This document shows positions 16,741 through 24,650 of a stretch of DNA of 64,000 nucleotides, piece by piece. Position 1 is the first letter of the stretch. The number at the start of each line of letters is the position of its first letter. The position numbers and the translations under genes are program-made. This DNA comes from JBBRHQ01 sp963720735 (GTDB lineage: Bacteria > Actinomycetota > Thermoleophilia > Solirubrobacterales > 70-9): contig CAVRGL010000003.1 of the NCBI GenBank assembly GCA_963720735.1, positions 47,762 through 111,761 of the forward strand, written 5' to 3'. Below the pieces are notes generated by a model, which was not told the DNA's origin, did no database searches, and worked only from the letters and a program-made list of their open reading frames with translations.

Positions 16741-17175
16741 TCACCGCAGGATGCGAAGGCCCTCGTACTTGCGCTGCGAGCGCCGGCGCCTCCCGGCTCC
16801 CAGCCACAGCAGGCCGACCACGGCGATCAGCGCCAGCGGTCCGAAGAGGATCGAGAGTCCGGCGACGACGATCGCCGCAACCACGACGATCAGGCCGATC
16901 CCCCCGCCACCTTCCGCATCGCGGCGGCGGGCGGAGGCGGCGACATCTGCCACGACGACCGCGGCGAGCAGCCCGCCCGCGGCTCCGGCGAGGATGCCGG
17001 CCGCGATCGAGATGTCATCGCTCGAGGCCGAGAGGGCTCCGGCGGCGGCGGCCAGGACCGCCGCCAGTCCGACCAGGCCGTTGCGGCTGGCCCCCTCGGG
17101 GCCGGCCGCTCCGCACAGGGCGCCGACTCCCAGGCCGATGCCGAGCGCTTGGCAGATGCCGAGGAAGAGATCCAT
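16741..17175 (-). CDS. Small multi-span membrane protein, DUF4126-like
   Basis: About 144 residues, rich in Gly/Ala, with four predicted spans: about 5-25, 32-50, 58-80 and 92-122. The basic C-terminus GRRRRSQRKY is presumably cytosolic. ATG 17175 gives a normal start; a TTG at 17187 would add four residues. The glycine-rich first helix recalls DUF4126 proteins but this is a weak resemblance. It sits between the phosphodiesterase gene and the divergent aminotransferase. Function unknown. Confidence 0.65.
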   Translation of the reverse strand: MDLFLGICQALGIGLGVGALCGAAGPEGASRNGLVGLAAVLAAAAGALSASSDDISIAAGILAGAAGGLLAAVVVADVAASARRRDAEGGGGIGLIVVVAAIVVAGLSILFGPLALIAVVGLLWLGAGRRRRSQRKYEGLRILR

Positions 17176-17201
17176 GCCGTCCGACAAACTAGCCTAGGCG
17201 G

Positions 17202-18680
17202 ATGGCCGAGCCACCTCACAGGCGCAGGGCTCACACCAGCGCCCGGGACCTCGAGCGCTACGCCGCCCTGTTCTCGGAGCGCACTCGGGTGATGCGCTCC
17301 TCGGCGATGCGGGACCTGATGGCGATCACTGCCCGCCCCGAGGTGATCTCCCTGGCGGGCGGGCTCCCCGATACCTCGACCTTCCCTCCGGGAAGCTTTG
17401 CGGCCCAGATGACCCGGATCGCCCAGGAGTCGGCTGCCGAGGCGCTCCAGTACGGGCCGACCGAGGGCTTCGAGGAGACCAAGGAGTGCATCACCGCGGT
17501 GATGGCGGCCGAGGGGATGCTCGCCGAGACCGAGGACATGATCGTCACTACGGGCGGGCAGCAGGCGATCGACCTGCTCTGCAAGACCCTGGTCGATCCC
17601 GGCGACCCGGTGATCTGCGAGGCGCCGACCTACCCGGGCGCGGTCCCGGTCTTCTGCAGCTATGAAGCCGACGTGATCCAGGTCGAGTGCGACGCGGAGG
17701 GGATGAGGATGGACCTGCTGGAGGGAGAGCTCAACGAGCTCGCCTCCGCCGGCCGGCGGCCGAAGTTCATCTACTCGGTGCCGAGCTTCCAGAACCCGTC
17801 CGGGGCGACGCTCTCGCTGCAGCGACGGAGGCGGCTGGTCGAGCTGGCCCGCGAGCACGAGCTGCTGGTGCTCGAGGACAATCCCTACGGGCTGCTGCGC
17901 TACGAGGGCGAGGCACTGCCGCCGCTGTACAAGCTCGACGGCGGCGACTACGTCGTCTACCTCGGCACCTTCTCGAAGATCCTCTCCCCGGGGATCCGGC
18001 TGGGCTGGGCGGTGGCCCCGCCGCCTGTGATGGAGAAGCTCGTGCTTGGCAAGCAGGCCGCCGACCTCTGCACCTCGACCCTGACCCAGTACTTCGTCCG
18101 CGAGTACTTCACCCAGGAGCGCTGGCAGGACTATGTCGCCAGCCTGGTCGGGATCTATCGCGAGCGCCGAGACGCGATGATCGCCTCGCTCGAGCGTCAT
18201 TTTCCGCCGCAGGCGCGCTGGACCGAGCCGGCCGGGGGGCTATTCATCTGGGCGACCCTCCCCGGCTACATCGACACCGGAGACCTGCTGGCCAAGGCGC
18301 TTGGAGAGAACGTCGCCTTCGTCCCCGGCCAGGCCGCATACGTCGAGGAGGGCCGCGGCACCAGCTCGATGCGGCTCAACTTCTCCGGTGTCCGCGAGGA
18401 CGAGATCCGCGAGGGCGTCCGCCGCATCGGAGCAGTGGTCGCCGAGCAGGTCGAGCTCTACGAGACCCTGACCGGCGAGCACCAGCTCCCTAGCGAAGCC
18501 CTCAAGGCACGAAGTGCCCGCAACCCCGGCACGCCCGGACGAATCCCGGCGGAGCCGGGATCACCGGTCGCTGACGCTCCCTCGGAGGACGTGCCGGGCA
18601 GTGATTCAGAGGAGGTGCCGGGCAGTGATTCCGAGGGGGAGGTCCTCCCCTTCCCTCGGACCGGGGAGGGGGCCGGGTGA
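17202..18680 (+). CDS. PLP-dependent fold-type I aminotransferase (2-aminoadipate/aromatic type) with an extra C-terminal tail
   Basis: A 492-residue protein. Residues 30-430 are a class I/II aminotransferase with ISLAGGLPD (49-57), YGPTEGF (84-90), PSFQNPSG (194-201) and TFSKILSPG with the PLP lysine at 259. This pattern is typical of the 2-aminoadipate/kynurenine aminotransferase (LysN-like) group, but the amino acid cannot be assigned. Residues about 433-492 are not part of the family. They are read from short palindromes and two 24-bp repeats and give a Ser/Asp/Pro-rich tail. The stop overlaps the ddl start as GTGA, so the two are coupled. Confidence 0.87.
   Translation: MAEPPHRRRAHTSARDLERYAALFSERTRVMRSSAMRDLMAITARPEVISLAGGLPDTSTFPPGSFAAQMTRIAQESAAEALQYGPTEGFEETKECITAVMAAEGMLAETEDMIVTTGGQQAIDLLCKTLVDPGDPVICEAPTYPGAVPVFCSYEADVIQVECDAEGMRMDLLEGELNELASAGRRPKFIYSVPSFQNPSGATLSLQRRRRLVELAREHELLVLEDNPYGLLRYEGEALPPLYKLDGGDYVVYLGTFSKILSPGIRLGWAVAPPPVMEKLVLGKQAADLCTSTLTQYFVREYFTQERWQDYVASLVGIYRERRDAMIASLERHFPPQARWTEPAGGLFIWATLPGYIDTGDLLAKALGENVAFVPGQAAYVEEGRGTSSMRLNFSGVREDEIREGVRRIGAVVAEQVELYETLTGEHQLPSEALKARSARNPGTPGRIPAEPGSPVADAPSEDVPGSDSEEVPGSDSEGEVLPFPRTGEGAG
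18543..18561. repeat. 8-bp palindrome inside the aminotransferase tail
   Basis: ATCCCGGC and GCCGGGAT (18543-18550 and 18554-18561) are perfect inverted repeats with a 3-base loop. A second small one, GCAC-gaa-GTGC, lies just upstream at 18507-18517. Such hairpins are more typical of intergenic repeats than of enzyme coding sequence. Confidence 0.6.
18585..18632. repeat. Two tandem 24-bp repeats in the aminotransferase 3' end
   Basis: Units 18585-18608 and 18609-18632 differ at two positions and encode EDVPGSDS and EEVPGSDS. Being a multiple of three, duplication kept the frame open through to the ddl start. Confidence 0.85.
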
Positions 18681-19621
18681 AGGTCGCTGTGCTTAAGGGG
18701 GGGCGCTCGCTGGAGCGTGGGGTCTCGCTGCGCTCCGCGGCCCGGGTGGCGGACGCCCTGGAGCGCATCGGGCACACCGTCCTCGATCTCGACGTCGGCT
18801 CCGATCTGGTCGATCGGCTGACCGCCGAGCGGCCCGATGCGGCCTTCATCGCGATGCACGGTCCGGGCGGTGAGGACGGGACCGTGCAGGAGCTGCTGGA
18901 GATCCTCGGGATCCCCTACACCGGGCCGGGAGTCGCCGCCTGCGCCCGCTGCATGGACAAGGTCGCCGCCAAACACCTCCTGCGTGAGGCCGGGATCCCG
19001 ACGCCGGACTGGTTCGCCTTCAACGAGACCGCCTTCGGCGAGCTCGGGGCCGCGGATGCTTTGGAGGAGATCGGCAGTCGACTCGGTTTCCCGCTCGTCG
19101 TCAAGCCGGCCAGCCAGGGATCCTCGCTCGGCGTCAAGTTCGCCTCGGAGGCCGGCGAGCTGCCCGAGGCGCTGGTCGCGGCGTTCAGCTACGGGGACCG
19201 GGTGCTGCTGGAGAGCTTCGTCGACGGGCGGGAGCTGGCGGTCGGGGTGCTCGGCGCCGAGCCGCTGCCGGTGGTCGAGGCGATCCCGCAGGAGAGCGAC
19301 GCTTACGACTTCGAGGCCCGCTACGAGATCGGACGCACCGCCTTCGTCTGCCCCGCAAAGCTCGACTCCGGGGCGGAGAAGGCGGTCACGGAGGTCGCCG
19401 CGAGCGCCTACGAGGCGCTCGCCTGCTCGGGGTTCTCACGGGTCGACCTGATGCTCGGCGCGGGCGGCCCGCAGGTCCTCGAGGTGAACGCGATCCCCGG
19501 GCTCACCGACACCAGCCTGCTGCCGCAGGCGGCGGAGGCAGCCGGGATCGGCTTCGAGCCCCTGGTCGGGCGGATCCTCGAGCTGGCGCTCGAGCGGGGC
19601 GCCCTCGCAGCCAGGCGCTGA
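18677..19621 (+). CDS. ddl: D-alanine--D-alanine ligase (first of two)
   Basis: A 314-residue ATP-grasp ligase joining two D-alanines for peptidoglycan. Visible are the N-terminal LKGGRSLERGVSLRSA (6-21), MHGPGGEDGTVQ (about 59-70), CMDKVAAK (about 93-100), the ATP-grasp stretch VVKPASQGSSLGV (about 140-152), and EVNAIPGLTDTSLLPQ near residue 277. GTG 18677 overlaps the aminotransferase stop by 4 bp. It is shorter and more divergent at the N-terminal motif (ERGVSL instead of the usual E..VSL context) than the copy at 51427. A related specificity, such as D-Ala-D-Ser or a dipeptide-like ligase, is possible. Confidence 0.87.
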   Translation: MKVAVLKGGRSLERGVSLRSAARVADALERIGHTVLDLDVGSDLVDRLTAERPDAAFIAMHGPGGEDGTVQELLEILGIPYTGPGVAACARCMDKVAAKHLLREAGIPTPDWFAFNETAFGELGAADALEEIGSRLGFPLVVKPASQGSSLGVKFASEAGELPEALVAAFSYGDRVLLESFVDGRELAVGVLGAEPLPVVEAIPQESDAYDFEARYEIGRTAFVCPAKLDSGAEKAVTEVAASAYEALACSGFSRVDLMLGAGGPQVLEVNAIPGLTDTSLLPQAAEAAGIGFEPLVGRILELALERGALAARR

Positions 19622-19627
19622 GGGCGG

Positions 19628-20119
19628 CTACTCCTCGCCCTGGGCGAAGTCCTCGGGGGACACCTCGTCGAGAAAGTCCTTGAACTTCTCGACCACCTCC
19701 TCGGTGTCCTCGACCTCGTGCTCGAACTCGATCGCCGACTCCTCGATCACGTCCTCGGCGGCGAAGATCGGAGCGGAGACACGCACCGCCAGGGCGAGCG
19801 CATCGGAGGGACGCGAATCGATGTCCATCTCCGAGCCGTTGACCGAGATCGTGATCGAGGCGAAGAAGGTGTTGTCGCGCAGCTCGGTGACCGAGACCCG
19901 CTCGCACTTCGCGTCGAGCTGGTCGAGCAGGTCGGAGAGCAGGTCATGGGTCATCGGCCGCGGGGTCGAGGCGCCCTGGAGCTTCATCAGGATCGCCGCC
20001 GCCTCGGGATGCCCGATCCAGATCGGCAGGAATTTGTTGCCGTCGACGGTCTTCAGCAGAACGATCGGCTGCTTGCCGACCATGTCGAAGCTGACACCGT
20101 AGATCTGCATCTGCTGCAA
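19628..20119 (-). CDS. Bifunctional nuclease family protein (DUF151)
   Basis: A 163-residue protein with the DUF151 core: LPIWIGHPEAAAI (about 31-43), DNTFFASI and SRPSDALALAVR (about 102-113). The family includes plant bifunctional nucleases and many uncharacterised bacterial proteins. The C-terminal 40 residues are strongly acidic. A TTG at 20119 is preferred over the ATG at 20110: a GGAG lies seven bases before the TTG but sixteen before the ATG. A consensus -10 box sits just upstream. Confidence 0.85.
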   Translation of the reverse strand: MQQMQIYGVSFDMVGKQPIVLLKTVDGNKFLPIWIGHPEAAAILMKLQGASTPRPMTHDLLSDLLDQLDAKCERVSVTELRDNTFFASITISVNGSEMDIDSRPSDALALAVRVSAPIFAAEDVIEESAIEFEHEVEDTEEVVEKFKDFLDEVSPEDFAQGEE

Positions 20120-20148
20120 GCGAGCTCTCCAAGCGGGGACGAGAACCG

Positions 20149-20154
20149 ATTATA
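20149..20154 (-). promoter_or_regulatory. Perfect -10 hexamer upstream of the DUF151 gene
   Basis: On the minus strand this reads TATAAT, the exact consensus, about 30 bases before the TTG start. No good TTGACA-like -35 is visible at 16-18 bp spacing. The AT-rich hexamer stands out in very GC-rich surroundings. Confidence 0.55.
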
Positions 20155-20295
20155 AATGGGCTTCGGGGGCGGCCACCGCCCGCCGCTAGCGGGCGATCCT
20201 CGTCGTGAACGCTGCGAGGACATCCTCGCCCCGCGGTTTGTCTTCGAGACTTCCGAGCGCGTGTAACAGACAGAGATCGCGGGCGTCTATGCCGC

Positions 20296-21075
20296 ATGGA
20301 TATCGAGTGGGATCTTCGCGAGGCGGGTCCACTCGATGCCGCGCACACGGTGTTGCTGCTTCCCGGCGGCATGTGCAGCGCAGGTTCCTATGCCGAGGTG
20401 ATGGCAGAACCGGCCCTCGGAGGGATGCGATTGGTTGCCGCGACGCTGCCCGGGCACGCCGGGGCGGCGCCGCCGGAGGACTACAGCATCGAGAGCTACG
20501 CGCGGCTGACAGCCGAATTGGCGGCGAAGGTGGGCGCCGACCTCGTGGTCGGATTCAGCATGGGTGGGTCGGTCGCGCTCGAGATGGTCGCCTCCGGAAG
20601 CTTCACCGAGCCTGCCGTCCTGCTCGGCATCAGTCTGTCGGCCGAAGATGAGCCCGCCTTCTTCCGTGCGATCGTTCGGCTCGGCAGCGTGCTGGGAAGC
20701 CTGCCGGCCGCGGTCCTCGCCAAGGGAGCGGCCTCGATGGTGAAGCGCATCCCGGTGTCCGCCGAACGCCGGGACGAGTTGCGCGGAGACTTCCGCAAGA
20801 ACGTTCCGCAGCACAACCAACAAGGGTTGCGCGAATACGTGCGATGGCTGCATCGGTACGAAGATCCCCGCCGAGCGGCTCTGCCGGGCCAGCGTTCCGA
20901 CCTGGATCGTCCATGCCGAGAAGGGAGACGGCGGGCTGACCGACGACGAGCGCCGCACGCTCGAGGCCTGTCCGCACGCGCACCTGGAGACCATCCGGGG
21001 CTCCGTGACCTTTCTGCCGAACGAGGTACCCGAACGGATCGCGGGCGTCATCCTCGAGGCCGTTGCGGAGACTTA
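20296..21075 (+). pseudogene. Alpha/beta hydrolase, frameshifted
   Basis: The first frame (ATG 20296) gives an alpha/beta hydrolase N-terminus with an oxyanion-type LLLPGGMCSAG (about 20-30) and a nucleophile elbow GFSMGGSVA (about 83-91). At a CCCC run (20866-20869) the family sequence jumps to the next frame. Dropping one C restores ERLCRASVPTWIVHAEKG and continues through LTDDERRTLEACPHAH to ILEAVAE near 21070. The repaired protein would be about 259 residues, normal for the family. Downstream, both frames run into the tRNA-Ile fragment at 21076. A sequencing error or a real inactivation fit equally well. Confidence 0.75.
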
Positions 21076-21117
21076 TGGGCGATCCTGGACTCGAACCAGG
21101 GACCTCTTCCTTATCAG
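21076..21117 (-). repeat. att repeat: 3' fragment of tRNA-Ile
   Basis: This 42-base copy covers the anticodon loop, variable region, T arm and acceptor 3' strand of tRNA-Ile(GAU) but lacks the D arm and 5' acceptor strand, so it is not a working tRNA. It marks the outer end of the island. Beyond 21117 the sequence differs from the intact tRNA. Confidence 0.9.
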
Positions 21118-21239
21118 GCGAGCCAGAGTGGAACGCCGAACTGCCCTGAAACCCCCATTCCCAAGCGGAATGGTGCATCTACCACCGTGCTGGTGAGGCG
21201 GCTTCGGATTACCGCAGATTGCGGCTGATCATTGGTGAT

Positions 21240-21257
21240 TTGGGCACTGGTGCCCAA
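21240..21257. repeat. 18-bp palindrome near the left end of the island
   Basis: TTGGGCAC-tg-GTGCCCAA is a perfect inverted repeat with a 2-base centre, lying between the att fragment and the 3' end of the Fic gene. The half-site TGGGCACTG recurs at 22905 and 24427 inside the island. It could be a recombinase arm site, an operator or a terminator-like hairpin. Confidence 0.5.
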
Positions 21258-21269
21258 TGCGACCGACGA

Positions 21270-22520
21270 TCAATCAGGATGCGGCTCGCTCTTGGTCGTC
21301 TCGAGCTGACCTTCCCTCCGTCGAGAGGGCGCTTCATCTCGAAGTAGCGCGAGATACGAGTCGTAGCGGAACACGCGCCGGCGGCGGCCGCCGGTGATCT
21401 CGACGAGCAGGCCGGCTTCCTCGAATGAACCCACGAGGTTGTTGGCCGTCGCAAACGACACCCCAAGGGCATCCTTGACCAGGTTCACGTTGACAAGCGG
21501 GCGATCGAAGAGGAGGTCGTGCAGACGCATGCCATTAAGGCCGGTGCGATCCCCTACCAGGTCCCGATGCCGTTTGCGTAGGACGAGGATCGCTTGAGCA
21601 GTTGCGGTGGCCTCGGTTGCAGTCTCAGCTACTCCGCGAAGGAAGAATCGCAGCCAGCCCTCCCAATCACCACGGCGACGGATCGCCATAAGGCGGTCGT
21701 AATACTCCGCACGGTTCTGCCTCAGGTAATGGCTCAGATAGAGCAACGGCCGGTGCAGGACGCCACGATGGGCGAGCAGGAAGGTGATCAGGAGCCGCCC
21801 GACGCGGCCGTTCCCGTCGGTGAATGGATGGATGGTCTCGAACTGCGCGTGCGCCAGACCGACATGGATCAGGACCGGCAGCTGGTCCTCCTTGTGGAGG
21901 AAGCGCTCAAAATCGCCGAGCGCCGCGTGCATGTCCGGCACCGGCGGAGGAATAAAGATCGCCCGCTCAATCGTGGCATTCTCGGGGCCAATCCAGTTCT
22001 GGTCGCGACGGAACTCACCTGGGGAGCGCAGGGCACCGCGGCCGGTGCGCAATAGCTCCGCATGGATCTCGCGGATCAAGCGCGTTGAGAGGGGCAATGA
22101 GGAGAGCCGCTCAAGGCCGTAGTTCATCGCGCGCACGTAGTTGACGACCTCCTCGACGTCGTCGGGAAGCCCAGGGGCGGCGGGCTCCAAGTCGGCGGCG
22201 AGCAGGTCGTCGAGTGTGCTCTGCGTACCCTCTATCTGCGAGCTCAGCACCGCCTCGCGACGAACGTACATCGCTACGAAGAGATCTGGGTTGGGAACGG
22301 TTTGGATCACCCCATCCAGGCGACCGAGGGCCTGATCCGCCGCGGACAGAACTCCGAGCATGCTGGTGTCAACCTCCACCTCCGGATCAGGCGGAAGTGG
22401 CTCGGGGATGAATGCCTCGTAACCCTGAGGCTGCTTGGCGAATCTCCCGGCTCGTGTTTTCGTGCGTGTGGCCATTCCGTTTTGAGGGTGCTTGAATAAG
22501 GCGGATTCTCGCTCGGCCAT
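21270..22520 (-). CDS. Fic/DOC family protein (probable AMP-transferase, class II)
   Basis: A 416-residue Fic protein. The catalytic motif HPFTDGNGRVGR (231-242) is complete, including the histidine and the two arginines. An inhibitory-helix motif SSQIEG (93-98) fits the (S/T)xxxE(G/N) rule and lies before the Fic core, as in class II enzymes that block their own ATP site. The C-terminal 90 residues look like a winged helix (VKDALGVSFATANNLVGSFEEAGLL). Targets of this DUF4172-like group are mostly unknown. ATG 22520 was used; a second ATG at 22475 is possible. It is the main cargo of the island and no antitoxin gene is adjacent, consistent with an internal inhibitory helix. Confidence 0.9.
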   Translation of the reverse strand: MAERESALFKHPQNGMATRTKTRAGRFAKQPQGYEAFIPEPLPPDPEVEVDTSMLGVLSAADQALGRLDGVIQTVPNPDLFVAMYVRREAVLSSQIEGTQSTLDDLLAADLEPAAPGLPDDVEEVVNYVRAMNYGLERLSSLPLSTRLIREIHAELLRTGRGALRSPGEFRRDQNWIGPENATIERAIFIPPPVPDMHAALGDFERFLHKEDQLPVLIHVGLAHAQFETIHPFTDGNGRVGRLLITFLLAHRGVLHRPLLYLSHYLRQNRAEYYDRLMAIRRRGDWEGWLRFFLRGVAETATEATATAQAILVLRKRHRDLVGDRTGLNGMRLHDLLFDRPLVNVNLVKDALGVSFATANNLVGSFEEAGLLVEITGGRRRRVFRYDSYLALLRDEAPSRRREGQLETTKSEPHPD

Positions 22521-22850
22521 ATTTTAGTTTGTAGCCGGATGGCAACATAACGGAGGGTCGCCCGGCGCCCATAAGTCGGTTTGCGCTAACAAGGCGGCCC
22601 CACCTCTTGGGGACCACCCAGAAGACAGGAAGAACACCTATGGCCAAGCGGCTAACTCTTCCTGCTGCTCGCCGCACGGCTGCGCCCCGACCGGTGTGGA
22701 CGGTCGTTGCTCGGGCTTGCGCTCCTTCGGGATAGCCTCGGTGTTTCGACCGGCAGATCAGCTGAACGATGGTGATCTGCCACTCGAACAACCAGGTACC
22801 AAAGATGAGCCGGATCATTCGCAGATCGAGACTGCCAACCGTCCTAGGCG
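22521..22850. other. Non-coding stretch in the island (possible acyltransferase debris)
   Basis: No gene with a plausible start and codon usage is seen. One plus-strand frame near 22655-22760 reads LFLLLAARLRPDR and LLGLALL, which could be an eroded membrane segment of the acyltransferase whose C-terminus follows at 22851. The upstream region of the Fic gene lies at its left end, but no clear promoter was recognised. Confidence 0.4.
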
Positions 22851-23223
22851 GTGCTTCTCTGCGAGCGGGAGCGCCTCAAAGCGCTGGTCGAGGGCTCTGA
22901 TAACTGGGCACTGCCGGCCGCTTGGAGTCCCCAGGGCGGGTTCAGCAGCAGAGCGCGCCGTCCCTCCGCGACGCTGCGCTACCTCTCGGATGCGAGCTTC
23001 TGGGTCTACCTGATCCACATTCCCTTCCTGAATTTCAACCCAGAGCGCCCTGGCCGAGACCGGGCTCCCCGCTGAGATCCGGTTACCCGCTGAAGAACGC
23101 AGTGACCCTCGCGCTCGCGCTCGGGAGCCATGCGCTCCTCGTCCGCCGTTCGGCAATCGGGCGCTTCCTTTACGGCCCCCAGTCCCGTCGCCGGGGCGAG
23201 GTCGGCGCGCCGGCTCCGGTCTA
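22851..23223 (+). pseudogene. C-terminal remnant of an acyltransferase 3 (OafA/YrhL-like) gene
   Basis: The frame at 22976-23038 reads LRYLSDASFWVYLIHIPFL, the hallmark of the last membrane helices of acyltransferase 3 proteins. The continuation SALAETGLPAEIR (23041-23082) is in another frame. YPLKNAVTLALALG and LLVRRSAIGRFLYG (to about 23190) are in a third. At least two frame changes are needed in about 150 bases, and the large N-terminal part is missing. It is therefore a dead fragment of a membrane O-acyltransferase, stranded in the island. Confidence 0.7.
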
Positions 23224-23564
23224 GGCTGGCCGCACCAGCGCCGGCCGATTGCTGTAACACGCCGCCGGCGTCCCCGGTCTCGAAGTGGCGGTAATGCCGA
23301 GAGTTCAAACAGGCAGCGTTGGCGTCCTGCGCCGAGGGCGATCATTTACCCGAAGGGGCGCCGAGATCACCCCCCCAAGTGCCTGGCGCAGATATTGCTC
23401 GCGCGAGTGCCTTGCACCACACAAGCAATGGCACCCCCGAAACGGTACCGGCGAGGCCGTACGGGAACGGATCGGCGGAAGGTGATGCCAGGCGCAAAGG
23501 GAGGGGGTGCGCTTCACAGGACGGCTGCCAGGCAGTGGCTGTCCGCCAATTTCGGAGGTACCAG
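23224..23564. other. Non-coding stretch upstream of the secreted island protein
   Basis: No convincing coding signal. Open frames here have no family resemblance and disagree with neighbouring codon use. The final bases carry the ribosome site (GGAGG at 23554-23558) for the gene at 23565. No tandem repeat or RNA gene was recognised. Confidence 0.4.
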
Positions 23565-24410
23565 ATGGACCGTCCACGCAGACTCCGTCACCTCGGCGCA
23601 CTGTTCCTTGCCGGCATTGCCGTCGTGGCGCTCGCCGGCGCCGCCATCGCTCTCAGCAATGGGGGGAAGCATGCGATCAGGGCGGTCTCGCGCTCAGACG
23701 CCGGCGCCACCCATTTGGCGCGGGCGATCTTCGAGGGCAACAGGGACAACTTGGTGCGGGCAAAGTTCGTCACCGTGCCGCCGTGCAACGACCCGGTGGC
23801 GATCTCCAGGAAGCCGCTGGTCGGGTTCCCCCGCCGCGGTCATGCTTTCGCGATCCTCACGACCGGCTGTGCCAGGCTGGCGGACAACCCCAACACGAAA
23901 CCGTTCAGCGGCTGTAAGGACGGCGGCCTGAAGATTCGCGGCGCCCGGGACGTGACCATCTGGCGAATCCGCGTCAAGGTTCCCAAGGGCGATAACTGCC
24001 TCTCCTTCCGCTTCAAGTTCCTCTCAGAGGAGTTCCCCGAGTTCGTCGGAACGAAGTACAACGACGCCTTCATCGCCGAGCTCGGCAGCGCGGCGAGGTG
24101 GAACGCCTCGGGCAAAGTCAATCCGACGATCCACGCCCCGGGGAACTTCGCGACCACGGCCAACGGCAAGCTGATCAGCGTCAACGGCGCCGGCGTCGCC
24201 CGGGTCTCGCGAGGCAGGGCGAGGGGCACGACCTACGATGCGGCGACCAGGAAGCTGCGCGCCTCGACCCGGATCAAGCCCGGCTCGCACCTGCTCCACC
24301 TGTCGATCTTCGACCAGGGAGATCGGCAATATGACTCGGCCGTGTTCATCGATCGGCTCCTGGTGCGGCATGCCGCCAAGTGCCACTCGGGGGTCGTGGG
24401 GACGAAGTAG
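23565..24410 (+). CDS. Exported choice-of-anchor-L-like protein
   Basis: A 281-residue protein with a basic start and one hydrophobic signal or anchor helix (about residues 10-32). The middle FKFLSEEFPEFVGTKYNDAF (about 147-166) is typical of the choice-of-anchor L domain in secreted and surface proteins. Four cysteines (CNDP, GCARL, GCKDG, DNCLS) may form disulfides outside the cell. The start is supported by GGAGG six bases before ATG 23565; the frame is open further upstream but without any match. It lies just inside the right att repeat. Function is probably surface or adhesion related, by domain type only. Confidence 0.7.
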   Translation: MDRPRRLRHLGALFLAGIAVVALAGAAIALSNGGKHAIRAVSRSDAGATHLARAIFEGNRDNLVRAKFVTVPPCNDPVAISRKPLVGFPRRGHAFAILTTGCARLADNPNTKPFSGCKDGGLKIRGARDVTIWRIRVKVPKGDNCLSFRFKFLSEEFPEFVGTKYNDAFIAELGSAARWNASGKVNPTIHAPGNFATTANGKLISVNGAGVARVSRGRARGTTYDAATRKLRASTRIKPGSHLLHLSIFDQGDRQYDSAVFIDRLLVRHAAKCHSGVVGTK

Positions 24411-24530
24411 ACGAGGCGAAGCAAATTGGGCACTGCCGGGCACTGGCGCTGATCTCGAGCTTGCGCAGCCCGGCCATCAGCTGACCCTCGAGGCCGCCGA
24501 ACCCTTCGCCGTTGCAGCGGATTCACAGAG

Positions 24531-24604
<74 letters not shown>

Positions 24605-24650
24605 CGAGGGACGGCGATCATAGCGGCCGTCGGGGGGCGTCGAAGGCGCT

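Noticed and set aside
21061..21228. Protein-like continuation with DSNQGPLPYQ sequence
   Set aside because: It is translated antisense tRNA-Ile, a well-known annotation artefact.
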